A stretch of 64,000 bases of DNA, taken from Arenimonas sp049195245 (GTDB lineage Bacteria > Pseudomonadota > Gammaproteobacteria > Xanthomonadales > Xanthomonadaceae). Positions 27,059 to 36,698 of this stretch are shown piece by piece (positions within the stretch are counted from its first letter, which is position 1; every line of letters starts with the position of its first letter). Under the pieces are notes generated by a model. That model ran no database searches and was not told the DNA's origin. It saw only the letters and a list, made by a program, of their open reading frames with translations. The stretch spans positions 992,001 to 1,056,000 of the forward strand of contig NZ_JBMIRR010000027.1 of assembly GCF_049195245.1 (NCBI RefSeq), given 5' to 3'. The position numbers and the translations under genes were made by a program.

Positions 27059-27814
27059 CTAGGACCGGAGTTGGGCGCGGGCCCGGCAGGCGGCCGCGAA
27101 GGCCTGGAAGATGCCGAGGTAGAAGGGATTTTCGGTGACGCGCCATTCGGGATGCCACTGCACGGCCAGAAGGAAGGTGTCGGGCGCGTCCAGCCGCACC
27201 GCTTCCACCAGGCCGTCGTGGGCGGTGGCTTCCACCACCAGGCCCTGCCCCAGCGTGCGCAGGCCCTGGCCATGCAATGAATTCACCATCGCCGACGGGG
27301 CACCCGCGATCTGCGCGAGCAACCCGCCTTCGGCGAGGTCCACGGGGTGCGAGGGCGCGTACTGCACGCCCAGCGGATCGTCGGTGTTTTCGCGGTGGTC
27401 GTCGTAGCCGGCCACTTCGTGCACCTTCTGGTGCAGGGTGCCGCCCAGGGCCACATTCACTTCCTGGGCGCCGCGGCACAGGGCCAGGATCGGCAGCTTC
27501 ATCTCGATGGCGAGCGGAATCAGGCCCAGCGTGGTGGCATCGCGCGCGGGGTCATGCAGGTTGCCGGGGTAGCTGGGCTCGTCGCTGTAGTGGCGGGGTT
27601 CGATGTTGCTGTAGGCGCCGGTGAGCAGCAGGCCATCCAGGGGCTGCAGCAGCGCGGGCAGGTCCAGCGGCGGCGACAGCGAGGGGATCAGCAGGGGCAG
27701 GCAGCCCGCGCCGTCCACCACCGCGCGTACGTACTTCTCGCCCACCGCCTGGAAGGGGTGGTGCCCGATCTGTTTTCGGTCCGAAGGCAGGCCGACCAGC
27801 GGGGTACGACGCAT
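27059..27814 (-). CDS. puuD: Gamma-glutamyl-GABA hydrolase (PuuD-like)
   Basis: Class I glutamine amidotransferase-type hydrolase, 251 residues, that releases GABA from gamma-glutamyl-GABA in the Puu pathway. The nucleophile is in LPILALCRGAQEVNVALGG, and the His-Glu pair is in LAVQWHPEW; LLLTGAYSNIEPRHY and VNSLHGQGLRTLG are typical of the PuuD family. It is the promoter-proximal gene of the minus-strand operon, driven from the divergent region shared with the second puuA homologue. Confidence 0.93.
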   Translation of the reverse strand: MRRTPLVGLPSDRKQIGHHPFQAVGEKYVRAVVDGAGCLPLLIPSLSPPLDLPALLQPLDGLLLTGAYSNIEPRHYSDEPSYPGNLHDPARDATTLGLIPLAIEMKLPILALCRGAQEVNVALGGTLHQKVHEVAGYDDHRENTDDPLGVQYAPSHPVDLAEGGLLAQIAGAPSAMVNSLHGQGLRTLGQGLVVEATAHDGLVEAVRLDAPDTFLLAVQWHPEWRVTENPFYLGIFQAFAAACRARAQLRS

Positions 27815-27838
27815 AGGCGCCTCGCAAGGGGATGAATG

Positions 27839-27867
27839 ACCTTACTCCCGGCGTTTGATTTTATCAA
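27839..27867 (-). promoter_or_regulatory. Putative promoter of puuD operon
   Basis: On the minus strand TTGATA (five of six matches) is followed after 17 bases by TAAGGT (three of six). The start site would lie shortly before the puuD ATG. The -35 box lies inside the proposed PuuR operator, so binding there would block RNA polymerase. Confidence 0.5.
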
Positions 27868-27872
27868 CGCGG
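27854..27872. promoter_or_regulatory. Putative PuuR operator 1
   Basis: TTTGATTTTATCAACGCGG shares ATTTTAT(T)CAACGCGG with 35230-35247, the only other copy I noticed. Both lie in divergent promoter regions of polyamine or beta-alanine genes, and the puuR-type regulator gene borders the second. As I recall, the E. coli PuuR site is AAAATATAATGAACA; the copy at 35230 matches it at 10 of 15 positions. Binding is an inference. Confidence 0.6.
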
Positions 27873-27883
27873 GATGAGTATTT

Positions 27884-27912
27884 TTTACAGCCTCCGGAGC
27901 CGATGCTAGACT
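27884..27912 (+). promoter_or_regulatory. Putative promoter of second puuA homologue
   Basis: TTTACA, 17-base spacer, TAGACT (five and four matches to the sigma-70 consensus). The start site would be near 27919, upstream of the ATG at 27942 but downstream of an earlier ATG at 27903, so it decides for the later start. The operator lies just upstream of the -35 box. Confidence 0.55.
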
Positions 27913-27941
27913 CGGCTGACTCCAGCGGACGCCGCAGCCCC

Positions 27942-29309
27942 ATGACCTCGACCCCGATCCCGGCCGACGACGCCGCCACCCTCGAGCAGATCCCCGACTG
28001 CGAACAGATCGACCTGCTGCTGCCGGACATGAACGGCCTGCTGCGCGGCAAGCGCGTCACCCGCGAGGCGCTCGAGAAGGTGTACCAGAACGGCGTCTGC
28101 CTGCCGATGTCGCTGATCGCCACCGACATCACCGGCAACACCGTGGAAGAAACCGGCCTGGGCTACGACATCGGCGACGAGGACCGGCTGTGCCGGCCGG
28201 TGCCGGGAAGCCTGCGCGTGGTGCCGTGGCAGCACCGGCCGATGGCGCAGCTGCTGCTGCAGATGGAGGACGGCCAGGGCGGGCTGTTCGAGGCCAATCC
28301 GCGCGAGGTCCTCAAGCGCGTGGTGCAGCGCTATGCCGACCGCGGCCTGACGCCGGTAGTGGCGGTGGAACTGGAGTTCTACCTGCTCGACGCCGAGCTG
28401 ACCCACGACGGTCGCCCGCAGACCTCGATCAATCCGGCCACCGGCGAGCGCAACCGCACCACCCAGGTCTATTACATGCAGGACCTCAACGACTACCAGG
28501 CCTTCACCGACGCGGTCGCCGATGCCTGCCTGGCGCAGGGCATCCCGGCCGACACGGCGGTGGCGGAATACGCGCCGGGCCAGTTCGAGATCAACCTCAA
28601 ACACCGCGCCGACGCCGTGGCCGCCTGCGACGACGCGATGATGCTGCGCCGGGCGATCAAGGCCACCGCCGAGGAACAGGGCATGATCGCCAGCTTCATG
28701 GCCAAGCCCTTCGTCGACCAGGCGGGCAGCGGCACCCACATCCACGTCAGCGTGCTCGACGCGGCGGGCAACAACCTCTTCGCCTCCACGCCCGACCAGC
28801 CCGCCGACGCGCTGCGCCACGGCGTGGCCGGCCTGCAGCGGGCCAGCCGCGACTGCATGCTGATGTTCGCCCCGCACGCCAACAGCTACCGGCGCTTCGT
28901 GCTCAATGCCTTCGTGCCGCTCAACGACGCCTGGGGCTTCAACAACCGCACCGTGGCCATGCGCATCCCGCACAGCGACCCGGCCAACCTGCGCATCGAG
29001 CACCGCATTGCCGGCGCCGATGCCAATCCCTACCTGGTCACGGCCGCCGTGCTGGCGGGCATCCTGCAAGGCCTCGAAGACCAGGGTGACCCCGGCCCGC
29101 CGGTGGTGGGCAACGCCTACGAGCAGACCGGCCACCGGGAACTTTACTGGCGCGACACGATCAAGGACTTCATGGCCAGCGACTTCGTGACCCGGCATTT
29201 CGGCGCCAGCTTCCGCCACATCTACGGGCAGCAGAAGCTCAAGGAGCTGCGCAGCTTCAGCCGGGAAGTGACCACGCTGGAATACGACTGGTACCTGAGG
29301 CAGGTCTGA
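27942..29309 (+). CDS. Second glutamine synthetase family protein (PuuA-like)
   Basis: Glutamine synthetase superfamily, 455 residues from MTSTPIPADDAATLEQ; an ATG at 27903 would add 13 residues but lies upstream of the predicted transcript start. Motifs: DLLLPDMNGLLRGKRV, VELEFYLLDAEL, AEYAPGQFEINLKH (metal ligands), GTHIHVSVLDAAGNN, NSYRRFVLNAFVPLNDAWGFNNR and RIEHRIAGADANPYL. It differs clearly from the puuA product opposite, so it is a diverged paralogue rather than a recent copy. It probably glutamylates a different amine (spermidine, diaminopropane, ethanolamine or similar). Its stop overlaps the start of the puuB-like gene (TGATG). Confidence 0.88.
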   Translation: MTSTPIPADDAATLEQIPDCEQIDLLLPDMNGLLRGKRVTREALEKVYQNGVCLPMSLIATDITGNTVEETGLGYDIGDEDRLCRPVPGSLRVVPWQHRPMAQLLLQMEDGQGGLFEANPREVLKRVVQRYADRGLTPVVAVELEFYLLDAELTHDGRPQTSINPATGERNRTTQVYYMQDLNDYQAFTDAVADACLAQGIPADTAVAEYAPGQFEINLKHRADAVAACDDAMMLRRAIKATAEEQGMIASFMAKPFVDQAGSGTHIHVSVLDAAGNNLFASTPDQPADALRHGVAGLQRASRDCMLMFAPHANSYRRFVLNAFVPLNDAWGFNNRTVAMRIPHSDPANLRIEHRIAGADANPYLVTAAVLAGILQGLEDQGDPGPPVVGNAYEQTGHRELYWRDTIKDFMASDFVTRHFGASFRHIYGQQKLKELRSFSREVTTLEYDWYLRQV

Positions 29310-30604
29310 TGGCGAAAACGCTGCGCACGCCCTCGGCGCACGTCGACTCCTGGTATTCGCAAACGGCGCATGCAGCGCCCGAGCACCCCCGGCTGCAGGG
29401 CCGGGAAACCGCGGACGTGGTGATCCTGGGTGCCGGGCTGACGGGATTGTCGGCCGCACTCGAACTCGCCGAGGCCGGACTGAGCGTCATCATCGTCGAA
29501 GCCCGCCGGGTCGGCTGGGGCGCCTCGGGCCGCAATGGCGGCCAGGTGATCTTCGGCTACGGCTGCGACCAGGCAAAGATCGCCGCGCTCGTGGGCATCG
29601 AGGCCTCGCGCGTGCTGTTCTCGTGGTCGGTGGAAGGCGTGCAGTTGGTGCAGCAGCGGCTGCACCAGCACGGCATCGACGCCGACTGGCGCGAGGGCCA
29701 TGCGCACGTGGCGATCAAGCCGCGGCACCTGGACGAGCTCAAGGCCTGGCAGGACGACCTGGCCAGCAACTACACCTACCCGGTGCAGTGGTGGGACCGC
29801 GATCGCCTGCAGGCGCAGCTGCCCAGCCCGCGCTACCTGGGTGCGCTTTACGACCCGCGCTCGGGCCATCTGCATCCGCTCAACTACACCCTGGGCCTGG
29901 CCCGCGCCGCCGTCGCTGCGGGCGTGCGCATCTTCGAGAATTCACCGGTGCTGTCGCTGGTGCGCGGCGGGCGCCCGATCCTGCGCACCGCCGACGGCGA
30001 GGCCGAGGGCAGCTTCTGCGTGCTGGCCGGCAATGCGCTGGTGCACGGCATTGCACCCGAGCTGGACGACAAGATCATGCCGGTGGGCACCTACGTGGGC
30101 GCCACCGAGCCGCTGGGCGAGGAACGCGCCGCAGACCTGATCCGCAACGGCATGGCGGTGGCCGACATCAACTGGGCGCTGGATTATTTCCGGCTCAGCC
30201 GTGACCACCGGCTGCTGTTCGGCGGCCGCGCCAGCTATTCCACCCTGCCCCCGCCGAATTTGGCCGGCACGCTGGCCCGGCGCATGACGCGGGTATTTCC
30301 CCAGCTGGCCGGCGTTCGCTTCGACAGTGTCTGGGGCGGGCTGGTGGACATCAGTTTCAACCGCGCGCCACACTGGGGCCGGCTCGGCGACAAGGTGTAT
30401 TTCGCGCAGGGCTTTTCCGGCCACGGCGTTGCAGCCACGGGACTGGCGGGACGCGTGATCGCCGAGGCCATCCGCGGCCAGGCGTCGCGACTGGATGCCT
30501 ATGCCCGCATCCCGCACGCGAACTTCCCTGGCGGCCGCGCGCTGCGCACGCCGATGCTGGTGGCCGCGATGGCCTGGTTCAAGTTGCGCGACGCACTCTG
30601 GTAA
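29309..30604 (+). CDS. puuB: FAD-dependent oxidoreductase, gamma-glutamylputrescine oxidase (PuuB-like)
   Basis: DAO-family flavoprotein of 431 residues. The N-terminus has SWYSQTAHAAPEHPRLQG, typical of PuuB, then the FAD-binding ADVVILGAGLTGLSAALELAE and GWGASGRNGGQVIFGYG. The C-terminal FAD motif is VYFAQGFSGHGVAATGLAGRVIAEAI. PuuB oxidises gamma-glutamylputrescine to the aldehyde and hydrogen peroxide. It is coupled by a one-base stop/start overlap to the GS homologue, so the two steps (glutamylation, oxidation) are made from one transcript. Confidence 0.92.
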   Translation: MAKTLRTPSAHVDSWYSQTAHAAPEHPRLQGRETADVVILGAGLTGLSAALELAEAGLSVIIVEARRVGWGASGRNGGQVIFGYGCDQAKIAALVGIEASRVLFSWSVEGVQLVQQRLHQHGIDADWREGHAHVAIKPRHLDELKAWQDDLASNYTYPVQWWDRDRLQAQLPSPRYLGALYDPRSGHLHPLNYTLGLARAAVAAGVRIFENSPVLSLVRGGRPILRTADGEAEGSFCVLAGNALVHGIAPELDDKIMPVGTYVGATEPLGEERAADLIRNGMAVADINWALDYFRLSRDHRLLFGGRASYSTLPPPNLAGTLARRMTRVFPQLAGVRFDSVWGGLVDISFNRAPHWGRLGDKVYFAQGFSGHGVAATGLAGRVIAEAIRGQASRLDAYARIPHANFPGGRALRTPMLVAAMAWFKLRDALW

Positions 30605-30630
30605 GGGCGGGTGTTCCGCGGTCGGTTGAC

Positions 30631-30659
30631 TTGACGATGGCGACGGTCAGGTCCATAAA
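30631..30659 (+). promoter_or_regulatory. Putative promoter of VOC-SRPBCC pair
   Basis: TTGACG, 17-base spacer, CATAAA (five and four matches to the sigma-70 consensus) lies 45 bases before the ATG at 30704. It suggests that the two following genes are not simply read through from puuB. Confidence 0.55.
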
Positions 30660-30703
30660 ACCCATCCATCCCTGGACGGATGCCGACCTGCAGGAGCCGC
30701 TGG

Positions 30704-31138
30704 ATGAAGATTTCACCGTACCTGAATTTTGATGGCCGCTGCGAAGCGGCGATGCGTCGCTACGCCGAGGTGCTGGGCGGCCAGATCGTCGCGATGATGC
30801 CCTACGCGGGCAGCCCGATGGCCGACGAGGGCGAGTGTGACTTCCCCGACGGCTTCGCCGGCAAGGTGATGCACGCCTGCCTGCAGGTGGGAGACCAGAT
30901 GATCATGGGCGCTGACGCCCCGCCGCAGTATTTCGAGAAGCCACAGGGCACGTCCGTGTCGCTGCACATCGACGACCCGGCCGAGGCCGAACGGGTGTTC
31001 GCCGCCCTGATGGAAGGCGAAAGCCGGATCACCCTGCCGATCCAGCCCACGTTCTGGGCCCTGCGCTTCGGCAGCGGCGTCGACCGCTTCGGCACCCCCT
31101 GGATGATCAACTGCAGTGACCCGGCGGTGCAGGCTTGA
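30704..31138 (+). CDS. VOC family protein (PhnB/glyoxalase-like)
   Basis: A 144-residue vicinal-oxygen-chelate protein of the PhnB/YjdN type. The start is set by CAGGAG eight bases before the ATG. The N-terminus KISPYLNFDGRCEAAMRRYAEVLGGQ is the family signature; ADAPPQYFEKPQGTSVSLHIDD and WALRFGSGVDRFGTPWMIN complete the two beta-alpha-beta-beta-beta modules. The enzymatic role is unknown; the family often occurs with SRPBCC genes, as here. Confidence 0.88.
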   Translation: MKISPYLNFDGRCEAAMRRYAEVLGGQIVAMMPYAGSPMADEGECDFPDGFAGKVMHACLQVGDQMIMGADAPPQYFEKPQGTSVSLHIDDPAEAERVFAALMEGESRITLPIQPTFWALRFGSGVDRFGTPWMINCSDPAVQA

Positions 31139-31647
31139 ACGCGCCCGAACTGGTGATGCAACGCACGCTGCAGGCGCCGCGCGCGCTGGTGTGGCGCTGC
31201 CTGTCCGAAGCCGCCCTGTTCGCGCGGTGGTGGGGGCCCGGCAGCCACGCCACGGCCACCCCGCGTTTTGAATTCCGCCCCGGCGGCATCTGCCACTACT
31301 CGATGACCGCCGAAAGCGGCGTCATGTGGGGGCGCTTCGTGTACCTGGACATCGACGCACCGCAGCGGGTGGTGTTCCTCAACGTCTTCTCCGATGCCAG
31401 CGGCGGGATCACGCGCGCGCCCTGGGAGCCGAACTGGCCCCTGGAGATGCACAACACCCTGAGCCTGGCCGACGCCGGCGACACCACGACCGTCGAACTG
31501 CGCGTGCGGCCGATGGGCGAGGACGAAACCGAGGCGGCGGTGTTCCGCGCCGACCTGGCGTCCATGCACGAGGGTTTCGGCGAAACCTTCGACCAGCTGG
31601 CCACCCTGCTCGCCGCACTGCAGACCCCGGCGCCCGCCGCGCCGTGA
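31135..31647 (+). CDS. SRPBCC/AHSA1-like domain protein
   Basis: A 170-residue activator-of-Hsp90-like (AHSA1/START) protein. It starts at a TTG overlapping the upstream stop (TTGA), which implies translational coupling; an ATG seven codons later is an alternative. Typical segments are RTLQAPRALVWRCLSEAALFARWWGP, FEFRPGGICHYSMTA and the C-terminal MHEGFGETFDQLATLLA. Members bind small hydrophobic ligands; no specific function can be given. It is paired with the VOC gene. Confidence 0.87.
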   Translation: MNAPELVMQRTLQAPRALVWRCLSEAALFARWWGPGSHATATPRFEFRPGGICHYSMTAESGVMWGRFVYLDIDAPQRVVFLNVFSDASGGITRAPWEPNWPLEMHNTLSLADAGDTTTVELRVRPMGEDETEAAVFRADLASMHEGFGETFDQLATLLAALQTPAPAAP

Positions 31648-31729
31648 CGGAGGCCGGGTCGGCGCCGGGGCCCCGCGCCACGCGTCGGGAATGGATCGGG
31701 CTGACCGCGCGCGCCTGATCCGGGTCGCC

Positions 31730-31758
31730 TTGCCGGCGCCAGGCCGCGTGCCTAGGAT
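31730..31758 (+). promoter_or_regulatory. Putative promoter of acyl-CoA dehydrogenase gene
   Basis: TTGCCG, 17-base spacer, TAGGAT (four of six matches each) lies 56 bases before the ATG at 31815. Confidence 0.45.
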
Positions 31759-31814
31759 GCAGGCATCGGCCGGACACTCCACCGGCTCCGCTGCTCCAGC
31801 ACCCCGGGACCCCG

Positions 31815-33053
<1,239 letters not shown>

Positions 33054-33072
33054 GGCGCCGCGCGCGGCCGGA

Positions 33073-34575
33073 TCAGGGCGCCAGGTTGATCCAGGTGGCC
33101 TTGAGCTCGGTGTATTTCTCGAACGCGTGCAGCGACTTGTCGCGGCCGTTGCCGCTCTGCTTGTAGCCGCCGAAGGGCGCGGTCATGTCGCCGCCGTCCC
33201 AGTAGTTGACCCACACGCTGCCGGCCCGCAGTTTGCGCGCGACGCGGTGGGCGCGGCTGAGGTCGCTGGTGAACACGCCCGCGGCCAGGCCGTAGTCGCT
33301 GTCGTTGGCCATGCGCAGGGCATCTTCCTCGGTGTCGAAGGCGATGACGCTGAGCACCGGCCCGAAGATCTCCTCGCGCGCGATGGTGTGGCCGTGCTCG
33401 ACGCCGTCGAAGATGGTGGGCGCGATGTAGCAGCCGCCGTCCACGGTCTCCAGCCGTTCGCCGCCGATCACCACGCGGCCGCCTTCGCTGCGGCCCTTTT
33501 CGATGTAGGCCAGCACGCGACGGGTCTGGTCCTCGTCCACCATCGCGCCCATCGGCGAACCGGGCTCCAGCGGATGCCGCGGCTGCATGCGCTGGCCCGC
33601 GGCCGCCACCCGCGCCACGAACTCGTCCTTGATCGCGCGCTGCACGAACAGGCGCGAGGCCGCGGTGCAGACTTCGCCCTGGTTGTAGAAGATGCCGCTG
33701 GCGGCGGCCTCGGCGGCGCGCTGCAGATCAGGCGCGTCGGCGAACACCAGGTTGGGACTCTTGCCGCCGCACTCCATGTAGGCGCGTTTCATGTTGGACT
33801 GGCCGGCGCAGGTGAGCAGGTGCTTGCCCACCGCGGTGGAGCCGGTGAACACCAGGCCGTCCACGTCCATGTGCAGGGCCAGCGGCTCGCCCGCGCCCTT
33901 GCCGAAGCCGGGCACGACGTTGAACACGCCGGGCGGCAGGCCCGCTTCGATCGCCAGCGCGGCGATGCGCAGCGCGCTGAGCGGGGACTTCTCCGAGGGC
34001 TTGAGCACCACGGAGTTGCCCATGGCCAGGGCCGGGGCGATCTTCCAGGTGGCCATCAGCAGCGGGAAGTTCCAGGGCACGATCGCGCCGACCACGCCCA
34101 GCGGCTCGCGGGTGACCAGGCCCAGTTCATCGGCCCCGGTGGACGCGACTTCGCCATAGACCTTGTCGATGGCCTCGGCAGTCCAGGCCATGCAGCGCAC
34201 GGCGGCGGCGACGTCCACGTCCAGGGCGTCGTCGATGGGCTTGCCCATGTCCAGGGTTTCCAGCAGCGCCAGTTCCTGCGCGTGGTCCTGCAGCAGCGTC
34301 GCAAATTTCTGCAGCACCTTCTTGCGGTGCACTGGCTTGGCGCCCGACCAGTGGCCGGCATCGAAGGCGCGACGCGCGGCCTTCACCGCCAGGTCGATGT
34401 CGCGCGCGCCGCATTCGGCCACGCGGGCCAGCACGCGGCCGTCGATCGGGCTGATGCAGTCGTAGGCCTGGCCGCTGGCGGCGTCCACGTAGCGGCCATC
34501 GATGAAGGCCTGGTGCGGCAGCGACAGGCCGGCGGCGAGGCACTCCCAGTCCTGGCGGGTCTTGGGCGGGGTCAT
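33073..34575 (-). CDS. puuC: Gamma-glutamyl-gamma-aminobutyraldehyde dehydrogenase (PuuC-like)
   Basis: NAD(P)-dependent aldehyde dehydrogenase of 500 residues from MTPPKTRQDWECLAAG. Catalytic Cys303 lies in YNQGEVCTAASR and the general base Glu268 in AYMECGGKSPN; VPWNFPLLMATWK and VFTGSTAVGK bind the cofactor. Length and sequence match PuuC/AldH, which oxidises the aldehyde made by PuuB. It starts 25 bp downstream of the puuR gene on the same strand, so regulator and enzyme are probably co-transcribed. Confidence 0.92.
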   Translation of the reverse strand: MTPPKTRQDWECLAAGLSLPHQAFIDGRYVDAASGQAYDCISPIDGRVLARVAECGARDIDLAVKAARRAFDAGHWSGAKPVHRKKVLQKFATLLQDHAQELALLETLDMGKPIDDALDVDVAAAVRCMAWTAEAIDKVYGEVASTGADELGLVTREPLGVVGAIVPWNFPLLMATWKIAPALAMGNSVVLKPSEKSPLSALRIAALAIEAGLPPGVFNVVPGFGKGAGEPLALHMDVDGLVFTGSTAVGKHLLTCAGQSNMKRAYMECGGKSPNLVFADAPDLQRAAEAAASGIFYNQGEVCTAASRLFVQRAIKDEFVARVAAAGQRMQPRHPLEPGSPMGAMVDEDQTRRVLAYIEKGRSEGGRVVIGGERLETVDGGCYIAPTIFDGVEHGHTIAREEIFGPVLSVIAFDTEEDALRMANDSDYGLAAGVFTSDLSRAHRVARKLRAGSVWVNYWDGGDMTAPFGGYKQSGNGRDKSLHAFEKYTELKATWINLAP

Positions 34576-34600
34576 GGCGGGCTCCGGCGGCGAATGGGGA

Positions 34601-35146
34601 TCAGAACGAGGGCGGCGTGTTGGCGCTGACCAGGATGGCCACGTCCTTGCCGACGTTGCGGAAACGGTGCGGCTGGCGGCTTTCGAAATAGTAGGCCTCG
34701 CCCGGGCCGAGCACGCGCACCTGGTCGCCGACCGTGACCTCCACCTGGCCCTGGAAGACCACGCCGCCTTCCTCGCCGTCATGGCTGAGCATGGTGACGC
34801 CGGTGTCGCTGCCCGGCGGCATCACCTCGCGCAGGATGCACATCTGGCGGTTGGCGCGGTGCTGGCCGACCAGGAAATAGTGGATGTCGTTGTTGCCCAC
34901 GTCGGGCTGCTCGGCCGTGGCGTAGAAGGGGCTGTCGCCGGTGTCGCCCAGGTCCATGGTGAAAAAATCGGCCAGCGAGATCGGGATGCCGTCGAGCACC
35001 TTCTTGAGCGAGCTGATGGACGGGCTGACCTTGTTCTGCTCGATCAGCGAGATGGTGGAGTTGGTCACGCCCACGCGCTTGGCCAGCTCGCGCTGGCTCA
35101 GGTTCTTGCTCTTGCGCACGGCCTGCAGCCGGACTCCGATGTCCAA
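34601..35146 (-). CDS. puuR: XRE-cupin transcriptional regulator (PuuR-like)
   Basis: Repressor of polyamine catabolism, 181 residues. The start is placed at a TTG because GGAGGTGA lies five bases upstream and the protein then begins MDIGVRLQAVR like its relatives; a GTG three codons earlier sits directly against that site. The helix-turn-helix is LSQRELAKRVGVTNSTISLIEQ, followed by NKVSPSISSLKKVLDGI. A cupin domain covers about 95-178 (SHDGEEGGVVFQGQVEVTVG, GEAYYFESRQPHRFRN), and the tail VSANTPPSF resembles the end of E. coli PuuR. A promoter and an operator-like motif lie upstream, so it may control itself and aptA. Confidence 0.92.
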   Translation of the reverse strand: MDIGVRLQAVRKSKNLSQRELAKRVGVTNSTISLIEQNKVSPSISSLKKVLDGIPISLADFFTMDLGDTGDSPFYATAEQPDVGNNDIHYFLVGQHRANRQMCILREVMPPGSDTGVTMLSHDGEEGGVVFQGQVEVTVGDQVRVLGPGEAYYFESRQPHRFRNVGKDVAILVSANTPPSF

Positions 35147-35173
35147 GGGGCTCACCTCCGGAATGTTGCGGAA

Positions 35174-35202
35174 TATTTAACACCACACCCGCCAACGGTC
35201 AA
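35174..35202 (-). promoter_or_regulatory. Putative puuR promoter
   Basis: On the minus strand TTGACC (five of six) is followed after 17 bases by TAAATA (three of six). It would give a leader of about 20 bases before the puuR TTG start. Confidence 0.45.
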
Positions 35203-35229
35203 TTAAACCCCGGCATTCCGGGCGATTGT

Positions 35230-35247
35230 AAATTTTATTCAACGCGG
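35230..35247. promoter_or_regulatory. Putative PuuR operator 2
   Basis: AAATTTTATTCAACGCGG, matching the site at 27854-27872 in ATTTTAT(T)CAACGCGG with one inserted T. It lies between the divergent puuR and transaminase genes, 34 bases before the latter's ATG. Confidence 0.6.
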
Positions 35248-35281
35248 TAAGCTGAGCATTGTCCGCACACGAGCCCCCGCC

Positions 35282-36649
35282 ATGAGCCCCTCCGACTCCG
35301 ACGCAAGCCTTGCCACCTATGCGGCCCAGGCCGGCGGACTGCCGGAGCGGACCGAGGCGTTCTGGATGCCGTTCACGGCCAACCGCCAGTTCAAGAAAAC
35401 GCCCCGGCTGCTGGCCAGCGCGGAGGGCATGTATTACCGCTCGGTGGACGGCCGCGAGATCCTCGACGGAACCGGCGGCCTGTGGTGCGTCAATGCCGGC
35501 CACGCGCGTCCGCGCATCGTGCAGGCAATCCGGCAGCAGGCCGCGACACTGGATTTTGCGCCCACGTTCCAGATGGGCCATCCCCTGCCCTTCGTGCTGG
35601 CCGAGCGCCTGGCCGCGATCGCGCCCGATCCGCTCAAGCATGTGTTCTTCACCAACTCCGGCTCCGAATCGGTGGACACCGCGCTCAAGATCGCGCTGGC
35701 CTACCACCGCGTGCGCGGCGAGGGCCAGCGCACCCGCCTGATCGGCCGCGAGAAGGGCTACCACGGCGTCGGCTTCGGCGGCATCTCGGTCGGCGGCATG
35801 GTCAACAACCGAAAGTTCTTCGGACCGATGCTGGCCGGCGTGGACCACCTGCGGCACACCTTGGACATCGGTCGCAACGGCTTCAACCGCGGCCTGCCGC
35901 AGCACGGCGTGGAGCTGGCCGACGACCTCGAGCGCCTGGTGCAGCTGCACGATGCCAGCACCATCGCCGCGGTGATCGTCGAGCCCATCTCCGGCAGCGC
36001 CGGCGTGGTGCTGCCGCCCGAGGGCTACCTCAAGCGCCTGCGCGAGATCTGCGACAGGCACGGCATCCTGCTGATCTTCGACGAAGTGATCACCGGCTTC
36101 GGCCGCGTCGGCCAGGCTTTTGCCGCGCAGCGCTTCGGCGTCACCCCGGACCTGATCACCACTGCCAAGGGCCTCACCAACGGCAGCGTGCCGATGGGCG
36201 CGGTGTTCGCCTCGCACGCCATCCACGACGCCTTCATGCACGGCCCCGAGGGCGCGATCGAACTCTTCCACGGCTACACGTATTCCGGCCATCCGCTGGC
36301 CTGCGCGGCGGCGCTGGCCACCCTCGATACGTACCAGGCCGAGAACCTGTTCGACAAGGCCATCGAGCTGGGCAGCTACTGGGAAGATGCGATCCACGCG
36401 CTCAAGGGCCTGCCCAACGTGATCGACATCCGCAACTTCGGCCTGATCGGCGCGGTCGAGCTGGCCCCGCGCGAGGGCGCGCCCGGCGCCCGCGGCTACG
36501 ACGCCTTCAACCGGGCCTTCCACGAACAGAACCTGATGGTGCGCTGCACCGGCGACGTGCTGGCCCTGTCGCCGCCGCTGATCCTGAACCGGGAGCACAT
36601 CGACCTGATTTTCGACCGCTTGGCCGCTACCATACGCGCCACCGCCTGA
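35282..36649 (+). CDS. aptA: Omega-amino acid (beta-alanine)--pyruvate transaminase
   Basis: Class III aminotransferase of 455 residues that moves the amino group of beta-alanine (and often other omega-amines) to pyruvate, giving malonate semialdehyde and L-alanine. The N-terminus EAFWMPFTANRQFKKTPRLL is diagnostic of this subfamily. The PLP lysine is Lys296 (TTAKGLTNG), with Asp267 in LIFDEVITGFGRVG; TNSGSESVDTALK and HGYTYSGHPLAC complete the site. It is first in an operon with alanine dehydrogenase and mmsA, which remove both products. A PuuR-like operator sits at its promoter. Confidence 0.93.
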   Translation: MSPSDSDASLATYAAQAGGLPERTEAFWMPFTANRQFKKTPRLLASAEGMYYRSVDGREILDGTGGLWCVNAGHARPRIVQAIRQQAATLDFAPTFQMGHPLPFVLAERLAAIAPDPLKHVFFTNSGSESVDTALKIALAYHRVRGEGQRTRLIGREKGYHGVGFGGISVGGMVNNRKFFGPMLAGVDHLRHTLDIGRNGFNRGLPQHGVELADDLERLVQLHDASTIAAVIVEPISGSAGVVLPPEGYLKRLREICDRHGILLIFDEVITGFGRVGQAFAAQRFGVTPDLITTAKGLTNGSVPMGAVFASHAIHDAFMHGPEGAIELFHGYTYSGHPLACAAALATLDTYQAENLFDKAIELGSYWEDAIHALKGLPNVIDIRNFGLIGAVELAPREGAPGARGYDAFNRAFHEQNLMVRCTGDVLALSPPLILNREHIDLIFDRLAATIRATA

Positions 36650-36698
36650 CCGGGCGGCCGAACCCACAAGAACAGATCCGCCCCGGGAGGGCAGCTCC

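Noticed and set aside
34576..34782. Longer puuC start
   Set aside because: It would run into the puuR gene in another frame; the start at 34575 gives the usual length of 500 residues.
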